Positions 36,047-45,820 of a DNA stretch of 64,000 nucleotides are shown piece by piece. Origin of the DNA: Flavobacteriales bacterium. Its GTDB lineage: Bacteria > Bacteroidota > Bacteroidia > Flavobacteriales_F > PHOS-HE28. Below the pieces are notes generated by a model that saw only the letters and a list, made by a program, of their open reading frames with translations, ran no database searches and was not told the origin of the DNA. Where the stretch lies: NCBI GenBank assembly GCA_016721005.1, contig JADKJM010000005.1, positions 310,001 through 374,000 on the forward strand, given 5' to 3'. Made by a program: the position numbers and the translations under genes. Position 1 is the stretch's first letter. Each line of letters opens with the position of its first letter.

Positions 36047-36148
36047 ATGAACTCGCTCATTCGTCGCCTTCCTCCTCAAGCCATGGCTTTCGCCGTGTAC
36101 GCCCTGCTCATCGCCTTCGCGGTGCTGGCGTTCATGAACCCGAGCTGA
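36047..36148 (+). CDS. possible 33-residue membrane peptide
   Basis: MNSLIRRLPPQAMAFAVYAL followed by LIAFAVLAFMNPS: a basic N-terminus and one transmembrane helix. It has no clear -7 box or partner; a small membrane peptide is plausible but unproven. Confidence 0.35.
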   Translation: MNSLIRRLPPQAMAFAVYALLIAFAVLAFMNPS

Positions 36149-36444
36149 TCCGGGGCAACGCTGCCGCCCTTAGCGACTTTTCCATTTGGTCGCATGGTCA
36201 ATGACCCCACCCGGGGCTATCGGGTCCTGAAGCCTGACATTGCTGCGCCCGCCAGGGTTCGCCTCTTGCCAAAGCGCGACCCCGTGGGGGGGGGATTCCC
36301 TGCACCAAAGGTGATAACCGGCCGCCCACACCCCTGGGCCTTTGCGATGGTCCGTCGTTCCATCAACGCACGCGTTGCGCATGTGGTAAACGCAGCGCGG
36401 CCGCCCTTTTGGGGACGGCCGCGCCGAAGGAGTTGCGTGGATGA
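36149..36444. other. 296-bp gap ending in a terminator
   Basis: No frame with coding character. A GC-rich hairpin at 36395-36424 near its right end serves the minus-strand cargo gene; the rest shows nothing. Confidence 0.4.
36395..36424. terminator. GC-rich hairpin downstream of the T9SS cargo gene
   Basis: Arms gcgcggccg and cggccgcgc with a loop that contains a further CCC/GGG pairing, 20 nt past the stop of the gene at 36445. Confidence 0.6.
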
Positions 36445-39400
36445 TCAGCGGATCACCGGCAGTTGGAAGGTCCAGTGGCGACCGTTGCCATAGGCTTGCA
36501 GGAAGTAGGTGCCGGGCGTCAGGTCGTCGGTATTGCGCTCCCAGCGGGGGCTACCGGCGGCCAGCTTGATCGGCCCATCGATGGTGCGACCACTGCGGTC
36601 GTGCAACCAGATGGTGAGGGTCTCCGCCGGATTGTTCCGCAGCACGAAGCTGTTGCCCGCGCTGTAGGCCTCTACGGCGGTGTTGGCGAGTTCATCCATA
36701 CCGGTGGCGAGGCCCGCGTTCACCGTGGTGGTGAGCACCCGGGTGCATTCGCCGTTGCCGAGGGTGAGCGAAACGGTGTAGGTACCGGCATCGGTGTAGG
36801 CGTGCGTCGGCGTGGTGGCTGCGCTGCTGGCCCCGTCGCCGAAGCTCCAGGTGTGCGGGATGCTGCCGTTGGCCGTGCTGCTGAATTCCACCGGTACGTT
36901 CACCACCACATCGGTGGCCACATTGAGTTCGCCGTTGAGCTCATTGGTGGGGTTCACCATGAGCCCGTTGAATTGGCGGCTGCAGTTGGCGGCATCCATG
37001 ATGGCCACGGCGTAGGTACCGGCGGCCACATTCGGCAGGTCGATGGTGGTGGCACCATTGCTCCAGTACGCGGTGTACGGTGCGGTGCCGCCGCTAAGGG
37101 CGAGGCTGATGCTACCCATGTTCGTCACGCAATCGGCCGAAGTGATCGTGGGCAGTGCCACGATCGGCGTAGGTGCTACGATGGTGAAGGTGCGTGTGCG
37201 GTTGGCGCAGGCCTCATCACTGTTCACGGTAAGGGTGTAGGTGCCTGCGGCGAGTCCGTTCACGCTCATGTCCGTTCCGATCACGGCGCCAGCGGCATTC
37301 CGCCAAGCGTAGGACCAGTTATCATCCCCTTGCACCGCAGCGGTACCATCGGCCAGGTCGGCACACGTGGCATTCACACTGGCGAAGGCGAGCGGGCTGG
37401 CACCCACCAAGCGGAAGCGGGGCCCGTTGTCGATGTCGTTGGCCGTGAGCAGGAACTCCATGGAATTCCCGGCGCTCACTTGGGTGAACTCCCCGGTGAG
37501 GAGGTCCTGGAGGATCAAGCAATCCGGCAGGCCGGCGTTGCCACTCTCCATGATCTCGATGCGGTGCATACCGGAAGCGGTGCTCTTCACCATCACCGGG
37601 ATGAACACATCGGCACCGTTGTTCCCGTAGGCGTTCAGGGCGAGCTCGCGGCCGTTGGGGTCGATCGAAGCGATGATCGGTGCCACTTCCCCACCGAGGT
37701 CGAAGTGCAGCAGGCCCATGTCCTGGTCATCCGCACCGGGGTTGCCGGCACCGAAGTGGACCAAGGCCTCGGAGTAGGTTCCGTTGTTGAGGTCGGTGAT
37801 GCGGACGCGGACCAGCGGTTGTGCGGCGAGTTCGCGGCTGTCCGCGTTCATGCTACCGCCGAAGACACCTCCCATCGGGTCGTTCACCTTGTCGGATTCG
37901 GTGACGGATACGGCGTTGGCCGGACCGTCCACCTTCAACCAGAAGGCTTGCGAGCTCTGGATGTTGCCGTTCATACCCGCGCTTCCGGCCTGTAGGGTCT
38001 CGTTCCAGAAATCCATGGAACCGCTCACCGGGTTGAAGATCCAGTACATGTTGCGCACATCGGCGCCCTTGCTCATGGTGGTGAAGTCGATCGGCGATGC
38101 CACGGGGTTGCCCACGAGGTTCCAGCCATCACCTTCCACGTTACCGGTATTGGTCCAGGTGACCGGCAGATCGACCGGTGTGTTGGCGATGACCGGCGCG
38201 CCATTCACATCCACCACGAACGCCGTGGTGGTGGTGAGCGTACTGCCGGACCAGGCTTGGAAGCCGCGACCGGGGGTGAGTGGATCGTTCACGTTCACCG
38301 GTCCGACCATACCCACCGCCACCGATCCGGGCATGGACTCCTTGTAGGTGCGGATGCTCGGCCACAATTGGCCGCCGTTCATGAAGTTGGGGTAGTGCGC
38401 ACCGGGGAAACCGGCCGTGATGAAGTCGTCCTGCCAGTTGTTGAGGTTGCGGTTCTGCACCGGGCTGGACAGCAAACGCCAGTTGGTGGTGCCTTCCGGG
38501 ATGTAGCGCTCTACGAAGAGGTTGCCGTTCATGGAAGCCGACGCACCCACCGGCCCCAAGCGGGCCGTACCGCTGGCATTGCTCACCAAGCGGACCGTGT
38601 GCTCATTCGTGGCGAATTCGCCTTGGACCAGGGAGAGGGTTCCGGTGATGTTCAACGGCGCCATCAGGTCAAGACCGGCTGGATTGTCCAAGGCCATGTT
38701 CCTGATGGTGAGCAGAGCGGTGCCGGTGATCAACTGTTTGACACCACCGACCATGCGCACATCGCCGTTGCTCGCGTTCAAGCTACCCTCCACTTCGAGG
38801 TCGGCGAGCAGATCGAGGGTGTTCGAACCCACATCGTAGCTCCCACTGCTCACCACGACCAACCGGCGGGTGACGAGGGAAGGCACATCCTGGATGATGT
38901 TATGATCGGCCTGCACCACGATGCTCGTGTAGTTGCTGAACACGGCCGCACCGGGAGTACCCGATGGGGTACGCGACCAGATGGGATCGGAGGTGGAACC
39001 CGATGCTTGGCTGTACCAGTTGATGGGGTTGCAATCGACTTGGAGCGTACCCGTTCCAGCGGATGCCGCCACACCGGCGATGCGGATGAGGAATTGCTCT
39101 CCCGGCAGTGCAGGGAATTTGATCGTACTAGCGGTTCCGCACGCGGGATCGTCGTTGTTGCACACGATCATGCTGCCACCGCATGCGGTAAAGGCCGCCA
39201 AGGTGGTATTGAAGCTTGCCCCGCATGTGGTCATCACGACTTCGCCACCACAGCTGGCCGTGTAGTTCATCCAGATGTCCTTGTAGTCATTCACACCGCA
39301 AGGGATGATGTCCGTACCAGTGGCAGCGGTCGTGCGGAAGGCCGTGGCGCCATTGCCGATGGGGCTGGCATCGGCGCAGAGATCGGAGGTTACAAGGCAG

Positions 39401-40251
39401 CCGATGGTCAGGGTACCCGCACCGACAGCGCCGTTGTCACCGCTCACGCGGATGAAATAGGATGTCCCGGCGACCACCGGGAAGGCCAACTTGGCCTGTC
39501 CGCCGGTGCAGCCGGAGGCACCACTGGCGGCATTGCACGCGAGTTGGGCACCGCCACACGCGCTGAACACCGCGAGTGCGGAATTGAAATCGACCGTACC
39601 GCAGGTGCTTACATCGGCGATACCGGTGCATTCCGGAACGTAGTTGAACCAGATGTCCCGGGTATCATTATTGGTGCAGGAAGTGATGTCGGTACCGGTG
39701 GCGCCGTAGCTGCTGAAGGCCGTGGTGCCGGAACCGATCAGCGGTGCGGCGGAGCAGAGGTCATTCGCGGGGAGCGTATACCCGACGATGCACAACATGG
39801 AATGCATGGAGTTGTTGCTGCCCACCCGTTGGACACGGATGATATAGGTCTGCCCGATCGTCGTGGCCAGTTCGATGGCCTCGGCCTCACCGGATGCTCC
39901 ACCGGTCCTATCGTTCACGCATCCGACCGGGACCAGCGAACCGCAGGCACCGGTATAGATGTGCAGGGTGGCGTCCCCGGAAGTGGTGGTAATGCGCACC
40001 GCGGTATTCGCCGTGGTGGCCACGAACCGCCCCCAGGCGTCATCGAAGTTCCCACCCCCACAACCCACTGCCGGGTACGTGGCCGTGTAGCTCGCTGGCT
40101 TGGGCAGGATGAGCGGAACGCACGAACCCGAGACCGGGTAGGTGTTCGCAGCACCTAGCGCTGCGCAGGTATTGGAGGACACTTGTGCGTAGGTCCCGGT
40201 GAAGGCCAGAAGGCTGATCAGCAGGAGTAGCAGGGTTAGTTTTCGTGACAT
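36445..40251 (-). CDS. giant T9SS cargo protein with PKD and sorting domains
   Basis: A 1268-residue protein. A signal peptide (MSRKLTLLLLLISLLAFTGT) is followed by three tandem repeats of about 110 residues, each with C-x-D-I/PLIGSGTTAF- and DIWFNYVPECTG-like motifs, resembling DUF11/PPC-type surface repeats with paired Cys. Then come a region shared with the frameshifted gene at 30695 (TNWRLLSSPVQNRNLNNWQD), a PKD domain (SIPHTWSFGDGASSA) and a T9SS sorting domain ending GRHWTFQLPVIR. A surface or secreted adhesin or structural protein is likely. The intact frame contrasts with its broken paralogue. Confidence 0.82.
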   Translation of the reverse strand: MSRKLTLLLLLISLLAFTGTYAQVSSNTCAALGAANTYPVSGSCVPLILPKPASYTATYPAVGCGGGNFDDAWGRFVATTANTAVRITTTSGDATLHIYTGACGSLVPVGCVNDRTGGASGEAEAIELATTIGQTYIIRVQRVGSNNSMHSMLCIVGYTLPANDLCSAAPLIGSGTTAFSSYGATGTDITSCTNNDTRDIWFNYVPECTGIADVSTCGTVDFNSALAVFSACGGAQLACNAASGASGCTGGQAKLAFPVVAGTSYFIRVSGDNGAVGAGTLTIGCLVTSDLCADASPIGNGATAFRTTAATGTDIIPCGVNDYKDIWMNYTASCGGEVVMTTCGASFNTTLAAFTACGGSMIVCNNDDPACGTASTIKFPALPGEQFLIRIAGVAASAGTGTLQVDCNPINWYSQASGSTSDPIWSRTPSGTPGAAVFSNYTSIVVQADHNIIQDVPSLVTRRLVVVSSGSYDVGSNTLDLLADLEVEGSLNASNGDVRMVGGVKQLITGTALLTIRNMALDNPAGLDLMAPLNITGTLSLVQGEFATNEHTVRLVSNASGTARLGPVGASASMNGNLFVERYIPEGTTNWRLLSSPVQNRNLNNWQDDFITAGFPGAHYPNFMNGGQLWPSIRTYKESMPGSVAVGMVGPVNVNDPLTPGRGFQAWSGSTLTTTTAFVVDVNGAPVIANTPVDLPVTWTNTGNVEGDGWNLVGNPVASPIDFTTMSKGADVRNMYWIFNPVSGSMDFWNETLQAGSAGMNGNIQSSQAFWLKVDGPANAVSVTESDKVNDPMGGVFGGSMNADSRELAAQPLVRVRITDLNNGTYSEALVHFGAGNPGADDQDMGLLHFDLGGEVAPIIASIDPNGRELALNAYGNNGADVFIPVMVKSTASGMHRIEIMESGNAGLPDCLILQDLLTGEFTQVSAGNSMEFLLTANDIDNGPRFRLVGASPLAFASVNATCADLADGTAAVQGDDNWSYAWRNAAGAVIGTDMSVNGLAAGTYTLTVNSDEACANRTRTFTIVAPTPIVALPTITSADCVTNMGSISLALSGGTAPYTAYWSNGATTIDLPNVAAGTYAVAIMDAANCSRQFNGLMVNPTNELNGELNVATDVVVNVPVEFSSTANGSIPHTWSFGDGASSAATTPTHAYTDAGTYTVSLTLGNGECTRVLTTTVNAGLATGMDELANTAVEAYSAGNSFVLRNNPAETLTIWLHDRSGRTIDGPIKLAAGSPRWERNTDDLTPGTYFLQAYGNGRHWTFQLPVIR

Positions 40252-40444
40252 GGGAATAGTGTGTTCGTTCGTGGATCTGGTTGAATAGTGGTGGTTTCAA
40301 CGGCCATTCCCGATGAAGGTTTCGGTGGCCCGATCATTCCTTTGGAAAGAAGCGCCAACGCTATTGTTCATACCCGGGAAACTCGTGCCGGCAGGGCCTT
40401 TTGACAGGGCAAACGCATCTGAATTCCAGCGGCAAGCGTTATGT

Positions 40445-40812
40445 GGTCGGGCCTTCAGCCCTCCGACACATTGGGCACCTCCTGCCCCATGGCTTCGCCA
40501 CGGGGCAGGCATCAGGTCGGGCCTTCAGCCCTCCGACTCATTGGGCACCTCCTGCCCCATGGCTTCGCCACGGGGCAGGCATCGGGCCGGGCCGTCAGCC
40601 CTCCGGCTCATTCGGCACCTCCTGCCCCATGGCTTCGCCACGGGGCAGGCATCAGGTCGGGCCTTCAGCCCTTCCCCCTACTGGTGGGTCATGCTGTTGT
40701 ACCACCCTTCGTGGAAGCGTCGAGGGCCAACGGCCCGCTATCATCCCAGCCAATGGCGTGGCCATTGGCTGGGATCGAACGCTTGGCATTCGAGGGCTGA
40801 AGGCCCGGACCC
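40445..40812. repeat. composite repeat: three 70-bp hairpin units plus a long hairpin, bounded by inverted ends
   Basis: Units start at 40445, 40515 and 40585, with a partial fourth at 40655. Each has the stem CCTGCCCCATGGC/GCCACGGGGCAGG and the word GGGCCTTCAGCCC. A perfect 15-bp stem with a 3-nt loop lies at 40743-40775, and the end at about 40788-40803 (agggctgaaggcccg) is the inverted complement of the unit start. The whole looks like one dispersed palindromic repeat that expanded in place. Confidence 0.75.
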
Positions 40813-40884
40813 ATAGGTGAAGAAGATGCGTTTGCCCTGCCCTTGTGATGATGGGTTCCGCAGATCACCCTACCTTGCGCCCCG

Positions 40885-40900
40885 TCCGCCGTACGGCGGA
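40885..40900. repeat. 16-bp palindrome TCCGCCGTACGGCGGA, copy 1
   Basis: Perfect self-complementary 16-mer, repeated exactly inside a tRNA-Gly remnant at 57111-57126. Confidence 0.8.
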
Positions 40901-41079
40901 CACGCCCCGAGCGCCCAGCTTTCGCTACTGAAGCAACTGTCCAGGCGCCATCCCCCAGCGGATCATTGCACGCCGGACCCGATCGAAGGGGCGATCTTCA
41001 ACCACTTGAAAAGGTGTGTTCAGGGACAATGGCCTGAACAAACCACAACAACCTCACGCCGAGGTAATGGCGTACGTAT

Positions 41080-42705
<1,626 letters not shown>

Positions 42706-42723
42706 GGAGGCCACCAGAACGCG

Positions 42724-42751
42724 AAAGCCCCGGAGCGATCCGGGGCTTTTT
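42724..42751 (+). terminator. rho-independent terminator of rhlE
   Basis: Perfect 11-bp stem (aaagccccgga), 4-nt GCGA loop, then TTTTT, 19 nt after the stop. Confidence 0.9.
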
Positions 42752-42808
42752 GCGTGGAGGAGGTTCTTGCAAAGGGCAATTCGTACCGGCAGTGTTCCTC
42801 CCTCCGCA

Positions 42809-42864
42809 CGGGTGGACGGGGTGACGGGGTCCCGCCGAAGTTTCCCCGTCACCCCGTCCACCCG
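42809..42864. repeat. inverted-repeat element, 21-bp arms, 14-nt loop
   Basis: Perfect arms at 42809-42829 and 42844-42864, made of the words gggtgg, acggggtg and acgggg. It stands 26 bp before the four-helix-bundle gene. Arms have the same build as the elements at 1351 and 11543, but the loop is shorter. Confidence 0.82.
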
Positions 42865-42878
42865 AACAGAATGCCTGC

Positions 42879-42886
42879 TAACTTGG
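42879..42886 (+). promoter_or_regulatory. -7 box TAACTTGG of the four-helix-bundle gene
   Basis: It ends 4 nt before the ATG at 42891 and starts 15 nt after the inverted repeat. Confidence 0.55.
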
Positions 42887-42890
42887 TGGC

Positions 42891-43508
42891 ATGGCAGAGC
42901 GCCCGCCCAATAGCAAGGTCTTTGGTAAGAGCGGCGGCTTCGAAAAGCTGAAGAGCTACCAAGTGGCTGAACTCGTCCTGGACATTACCGTGCGCTTCGT
43001 GAAACGCTACATCGAACCGGGCAGTCGCACCAACGACCAAATGGTCCAAGCTTCGCGCAGTGGCAGCAGGAATATCACAGAGGGCAGCATCTTCAGCGCG
43101 ACCTCCAAAAAGTTGGAGATGAACCTGACCAATGTGGCAAAGTCGAGCCTGGGTGAGTTGAAGAAGGACTACGCCGCCTTCCTCCGCCACAACAAGTTGA
43201 AGCAATGGGGCAGCAACGACCCCATCCGCCAAGAACTGGTGGATAAACGCTTTGCGGATGCCGACGCCGTAGCCCGCTGGGGCCGTGATGTACACACACG
43301 GTTCCCCGAGCGTAGCGTGCCGGAGATCGCCGGGAACATCGGTTTCATTCTGGCCAACGTGGCCTATGGCCTCAGCGACCGCCAACTCCAACGCCTTGGC
43401 CGGGACTTCGAAGAGCACGGTGGCTTTTCGGAGCGCCTGTACGAAGTGCGCACCGAAGCGCGCACCGAAGCACGCAAGAAACAACTCGGGAAGGAGAACC
43501 GGGAGTGA
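42891..43508 (+). CDS. four-helix-bundle protein (S23/23S rRNA intervening-sequence family)
   Basis: A 205-residue protein. SGGFEKLKSYQVAELVLDITVRFVKR matches the N-terminal helix of the S23-type four-helix-bundle family; MVQASRSGSRNITEGS and FSATSKKLEMNLTNVAKSSLGELKKDYAAFL follow as helices 2 and 3. Relatives are encoded in 23S rRNA intervening sequences and elsewhere, and the Avd accessory protein of diversity-generating retroelements has the same fold (family knowledge). Here no rRNA or reverse transcriptase is nearby. The C-terminal 40 residues are unusually basic (EVRTEARTEARKKQLGKENRE). The gene is flanked by an inverted-repeat element and a 21-bp array. Confidence 0.82.
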   Translation: MAERPPNSKVFGKSGGFEKLKSYQVAELVLDITVRFVKRYIEPGSRTNDQMVQASRSGSRNITEGSIFSATSKKLEMNLTNVAKSSLGELKKDYAAFLRHNKLKQWGSNDPIRQELVDKRFADADAVARWGRDVHTRFPERSVPEIAGNIGFILANVAYGLSDRQLQRLGRDFEEHGGFSERLYEVRTEARTEARKKQLGKENRE

Positions 43509-43587
43509 GCCGGGGGGTGAACAGCTCGGCCTCTACGCCCCCCAGGACCGGTCCCTGCTAGTGGAGGATGAAGTGATGTCCCGCTTT

Positions 43588-44213
43588 CATCCCGTTGGGC
43601 CACGACATCATCCCGTTGGGCCACGACATCATCCCGTTGGGTCACGACATCATCCCGTTGGGTCACGACATCATCCCGTTGGGTCACGACATCATCCCGT
43701 TGGGCCACGACATCATCCCGTTGGGTCACGACATCATCCCGTTGGGCCACGACATCATCCCGTTGGGCCACGACATCATCCCGTTGGGCCACGACATCAT
43801 CCCGTTGGGTCACGACATCATCCCGTTGGGTCACGACATCATCCCGTTGGGTCACGACATCATCCCGTTGGGCCACGACATCATCCCGTTGGGTCACGAC
43901 ATCATCCCGTTGGGCCACGACATCATCCCGTTGGGCCACGACATCATCCCGTTGGGCCACGACATCATCCCGTTGGGCCACGACATCATCCCGTTGGGTC
44001 ACGACATCATCCCGTTGGGTCACGACATCATCCCGTTGGGCCACGACATCATCCCGTTGGGCCACAACGTCATCACGTTGGGTCACGACATCATCCCGTT
44101 GGGCCACAACATCATCCCGTTGGGTCACGACATCATCCCGTTGGGCCACGACATCATCCCGTTGGGCCACGACATCATCCCGTTGGGCCACGACATCATC
44201 ACGTTGGGCCACG
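43588..44213. repeat. array of thirty 21-bp units
   Basis: Thirty contiguous copies of cccgttgggyccacgacatcat-type 21-mers (length 626 bp). Nearly all variation is one C/T site. As the unit length is 21, every frame reads a heptapeptide repeat: HHPVG(P/S)R and GHDIIPL on the plus strand, (A/T)QRDDVV on the minus. The C/T state string of units 1-8 (CCTTTCTC) repeats exactly in units 9-16, a 168-bp higher-order duplication. Units 24-26 and 30 carry extra changes. An ATG-initiated plus-strand frame at 43576-44238 would give a 220-residue His-rich protein; I do not call it as a gene. Not a CRISPR: no spacers. Confidence 0.9.
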
Positions 44214-44257
44214 CACTCTCCTTGCCGCCCCCATGTGAGACCCGTCCTGAGGCGCGC

Positions 44258-44400
44258 TTCCCGGAACGGAGTTCAGCTACCTTGGCGGGAATGAACAGCC
44301 TTCGGGAATGCGTTCGTGATCACGGGTGCGGGGCGCAGGGTCCGCTCCTTGGCCGCGCACAAGAGCCGCACGCGGAGCGGGACCAGCGGCGCAGAACCGG
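44258..44400 (+). repeat. dispersed hairpin repeat, copy A
   Basis: Starts near cttcccgga, has a TACCTTGG box (44278-44285), then GGTCCGCTCC (44339-44348), a 25-nt loop and GGAGCGGGACC (44374-44384). Copies B and C share box, stem and loop length. Loop consensus is GCaCAAGaGCC. It could be a structured RNA or a remnant coding repeat (frame RVRSLAAHKSRTRSG). Confidence 0.7.
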
Positions 44401-44509
44401 GGTGGCGGCTGGCGCTGCGAAGGACCCCTTGCAGTGGTCCAGTCCCACGCCATCGGAGATCCTCCGATCGGCACCACAGCACGGCTTCGTCAATGCTTCA
44501 TCGTCCAGC

Positions 44510-44575
44510 GGGACTGCGGCTCAGGGCCGCAGTGACGATCGTGGGTACGTCACTGCGGCCCTGAGCCGCAGTCCC
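44510..44575. repeat. inverted repeat with perfect 28-bp arms
   Basis: Arms 44510-44537 and 44548-44575 with a 10-nt loop; the arms contain ctcagggccgcagtg. A very stable hairpin without a T-tract; it probably belongs with the palindromic dispersed repeats of this region. Confidence 0.85.
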
Positions 44576-44974
44576 GTTACCAAGAGGACGTGAAAATTCA
44601 AACCCCGGCATGGTCTCCTTCCGTGAACCTTTCGAACCTCCGGATCGCGCAATGGTCGCCACTTTGTGACCTCCCGCACTCAGAGCGGCCCATCCTATTC
44701 CGTTCACACCGTTGATCGCCGCACGCTGGAACCCTGTCAGAGGGGTACGTGGCACGGTCACCGGGAGGTGGGCGCAAGAACCTAGCGGCGTGCGGTGTTC
44801 GCGTTCCATCCCCCGCAGCCATCGAACCATTCATCAGGTGCTCAAGCAAGTCGCATCCAAGCCATCGCGCACGCACTCATCCGTTCTCGCCACCGGTAGG
44901 GTTGCTGGAGGGCTCCCGTGGATCATTTGTAACCGGTGCGGAAAGTGACTACACTTACGGCAACGAGCTTGCCG

Positions 44975-45820
44975 ATGAGATCCTTCTACAGCGCATTCCT
45001 CTTATGCGTCGCGTTCCCGTCCTTCGCGTTGGACGTCACCCTGTATATCCACAAGGACTCCTCCGAGGTGTACGGCAGTATCGTGCATGGGTGCGCGTTC
45101 AACACCACCGACACGTACAGCAGCAAGAGCGCGCTGCTCCGCGTGGGGACGGGTGAGGTGTTGAACGTCACGGTCATCAACCGCGACACGCTGGAGCACA
45201 CCTTCACGATCGACGATGTGATCAGCACGGGCAACGTGATCGCGCCGAATGGCACCGCCACATTCACGGTCACCCTGAACGCTGCGGGGTCCTACCGGTA
45301 CTATTCGGACCGCTCCTATGGGGCATTGATCGGGGCCGGGGGCATCATCCTGGTCGGTCATCAACCGTATCCGGCGTTCTACTGGAACCTGTTCGACCTG
45401 AACTCCAGCAACACCTATGGCCTGGCCTCCGGGCAGCTCGCCGCCATCCCCACGCCGTACGAGCCGGACCTTTTCTTCATGAACGGCACCCACTTCCCCT
45501 TCACCCTTGACGACCCTGACACGTACGTGGACGTGCAAATGGGCGACACGGTGGTGATCGCCATCGTGAACGGGGGCAACATGGAACATGTGTTCCACTT
45601 CCACGGCTTCCATGTCCGCATCCTGGATTCCAAGATGCAGCCTGAACGTGCCGGATGGATCAAGGACACCTTCCCCGTGAAGATGGGCGAGGCCATGACC
45701 GTGATGCTCGTGGCCGGGCAGGTCGGTACGTATCCGGTACACGACCATTTCCTCATCGCGGTAACCAACGCAGGCTTGTATCCGGGAGGCATGCTCACGC
45801 TGATCAATGTGAACCAATGA
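44975..45820 (+). CDS. multicopper-oxidase-like cupredoxin protein without the type 1 Cys
   Basis: A 281-residue exported protein (signal peptide MRSFYSAFLLCVAFPSFA). Two cupredoxin domains: the first without metal ligands (NRDTLEHTFTIDDV), the second with HVFHFHGFHV and PVHDHFLIAV. In canonical multicopper oxidases the last motif is HCHxxxHxxxGM; here the Cys is Asp (VHDHFLIAVTNAGLYPGGM), so a type 1 copper is unlikely, while the HxH sites may still bind copper. It ends in an ATGA overlap with a second cupredoxin gene that has the full motif. Confidence 0.75.
   Translation: MRSFYSAFLLCVAFPSFALDVTLYIHKDSSEVYGSIVHGCAFNTTDTYSSKSALLRVGTGEVLNVTVINRDTLEHTFTIDDVISTGNVIAPNGTATFTVTLNAAGSYRYYSDRSYGALIGAGGIILVGHQPYPAFYWNLFDLNSSNTYGLASGQLAAIPTPYEPDLFFMNGTHFPFTLDDPDTYVDVQMGDTVVIAIVNGGNMEHVFHFHGFHVRILDSKMQPERAGWIKDTFPVKMGEAMTVMLVAGQVGTYPVHDHFLIAVTNAGLYPGGMLTLINVNQ

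Larger units (their letters stand above)
40252..41079. other. 830-bp gap with hairpin repeats before the helicase
   Basis: It holds the 70-bp array and hairpin described separately (40445-40812) and a 16-bp palindrome at 40885-40900. No credible gene; frames on the plus strand here are repeat-derived. Confidence 0.55.
44214..44974. other. 760-bp gene-poor stretch with repeat copy A and a long palindrome
   Basis: It contains dispersed repeat copy A (44258-44400) and a 28-bp-arm inverted repeat (44510-44575). The GHDIIPL frame of the array runs through copy A and closes at 44593, but its continuation has no known similarity. No other gene is visible before the cupredoxin start. Confidence 0.5.

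Noticed and set aside
40313..40820. Plus-strand proteins of 120-170 codons before rhlE
   Set aside because: They are translations of the 70-bp hairpin units in several frames.
43364..44212. Minus-strand QRDDVV coiled-coil protein
   Set aside because: Same reason; its 3' part is antisense to the four-helix-bundle gene.
43588..44213. 21-bp array as a CRISPR
   Set aside because: Units are contiguous without spacers and no cas gene is present.
42891..44213. Diversity-generating retroelement (Avd-like gene plus repeats)
   Set aside because: No reverse transcriptase, template repeat or variable target gene is visible.
43576..44238. His-rich 220-residue protein from the 21-bp array
   Set aside because: All six frames are open because the unit is 21 bp; no promoter box or homologue supports this frame.
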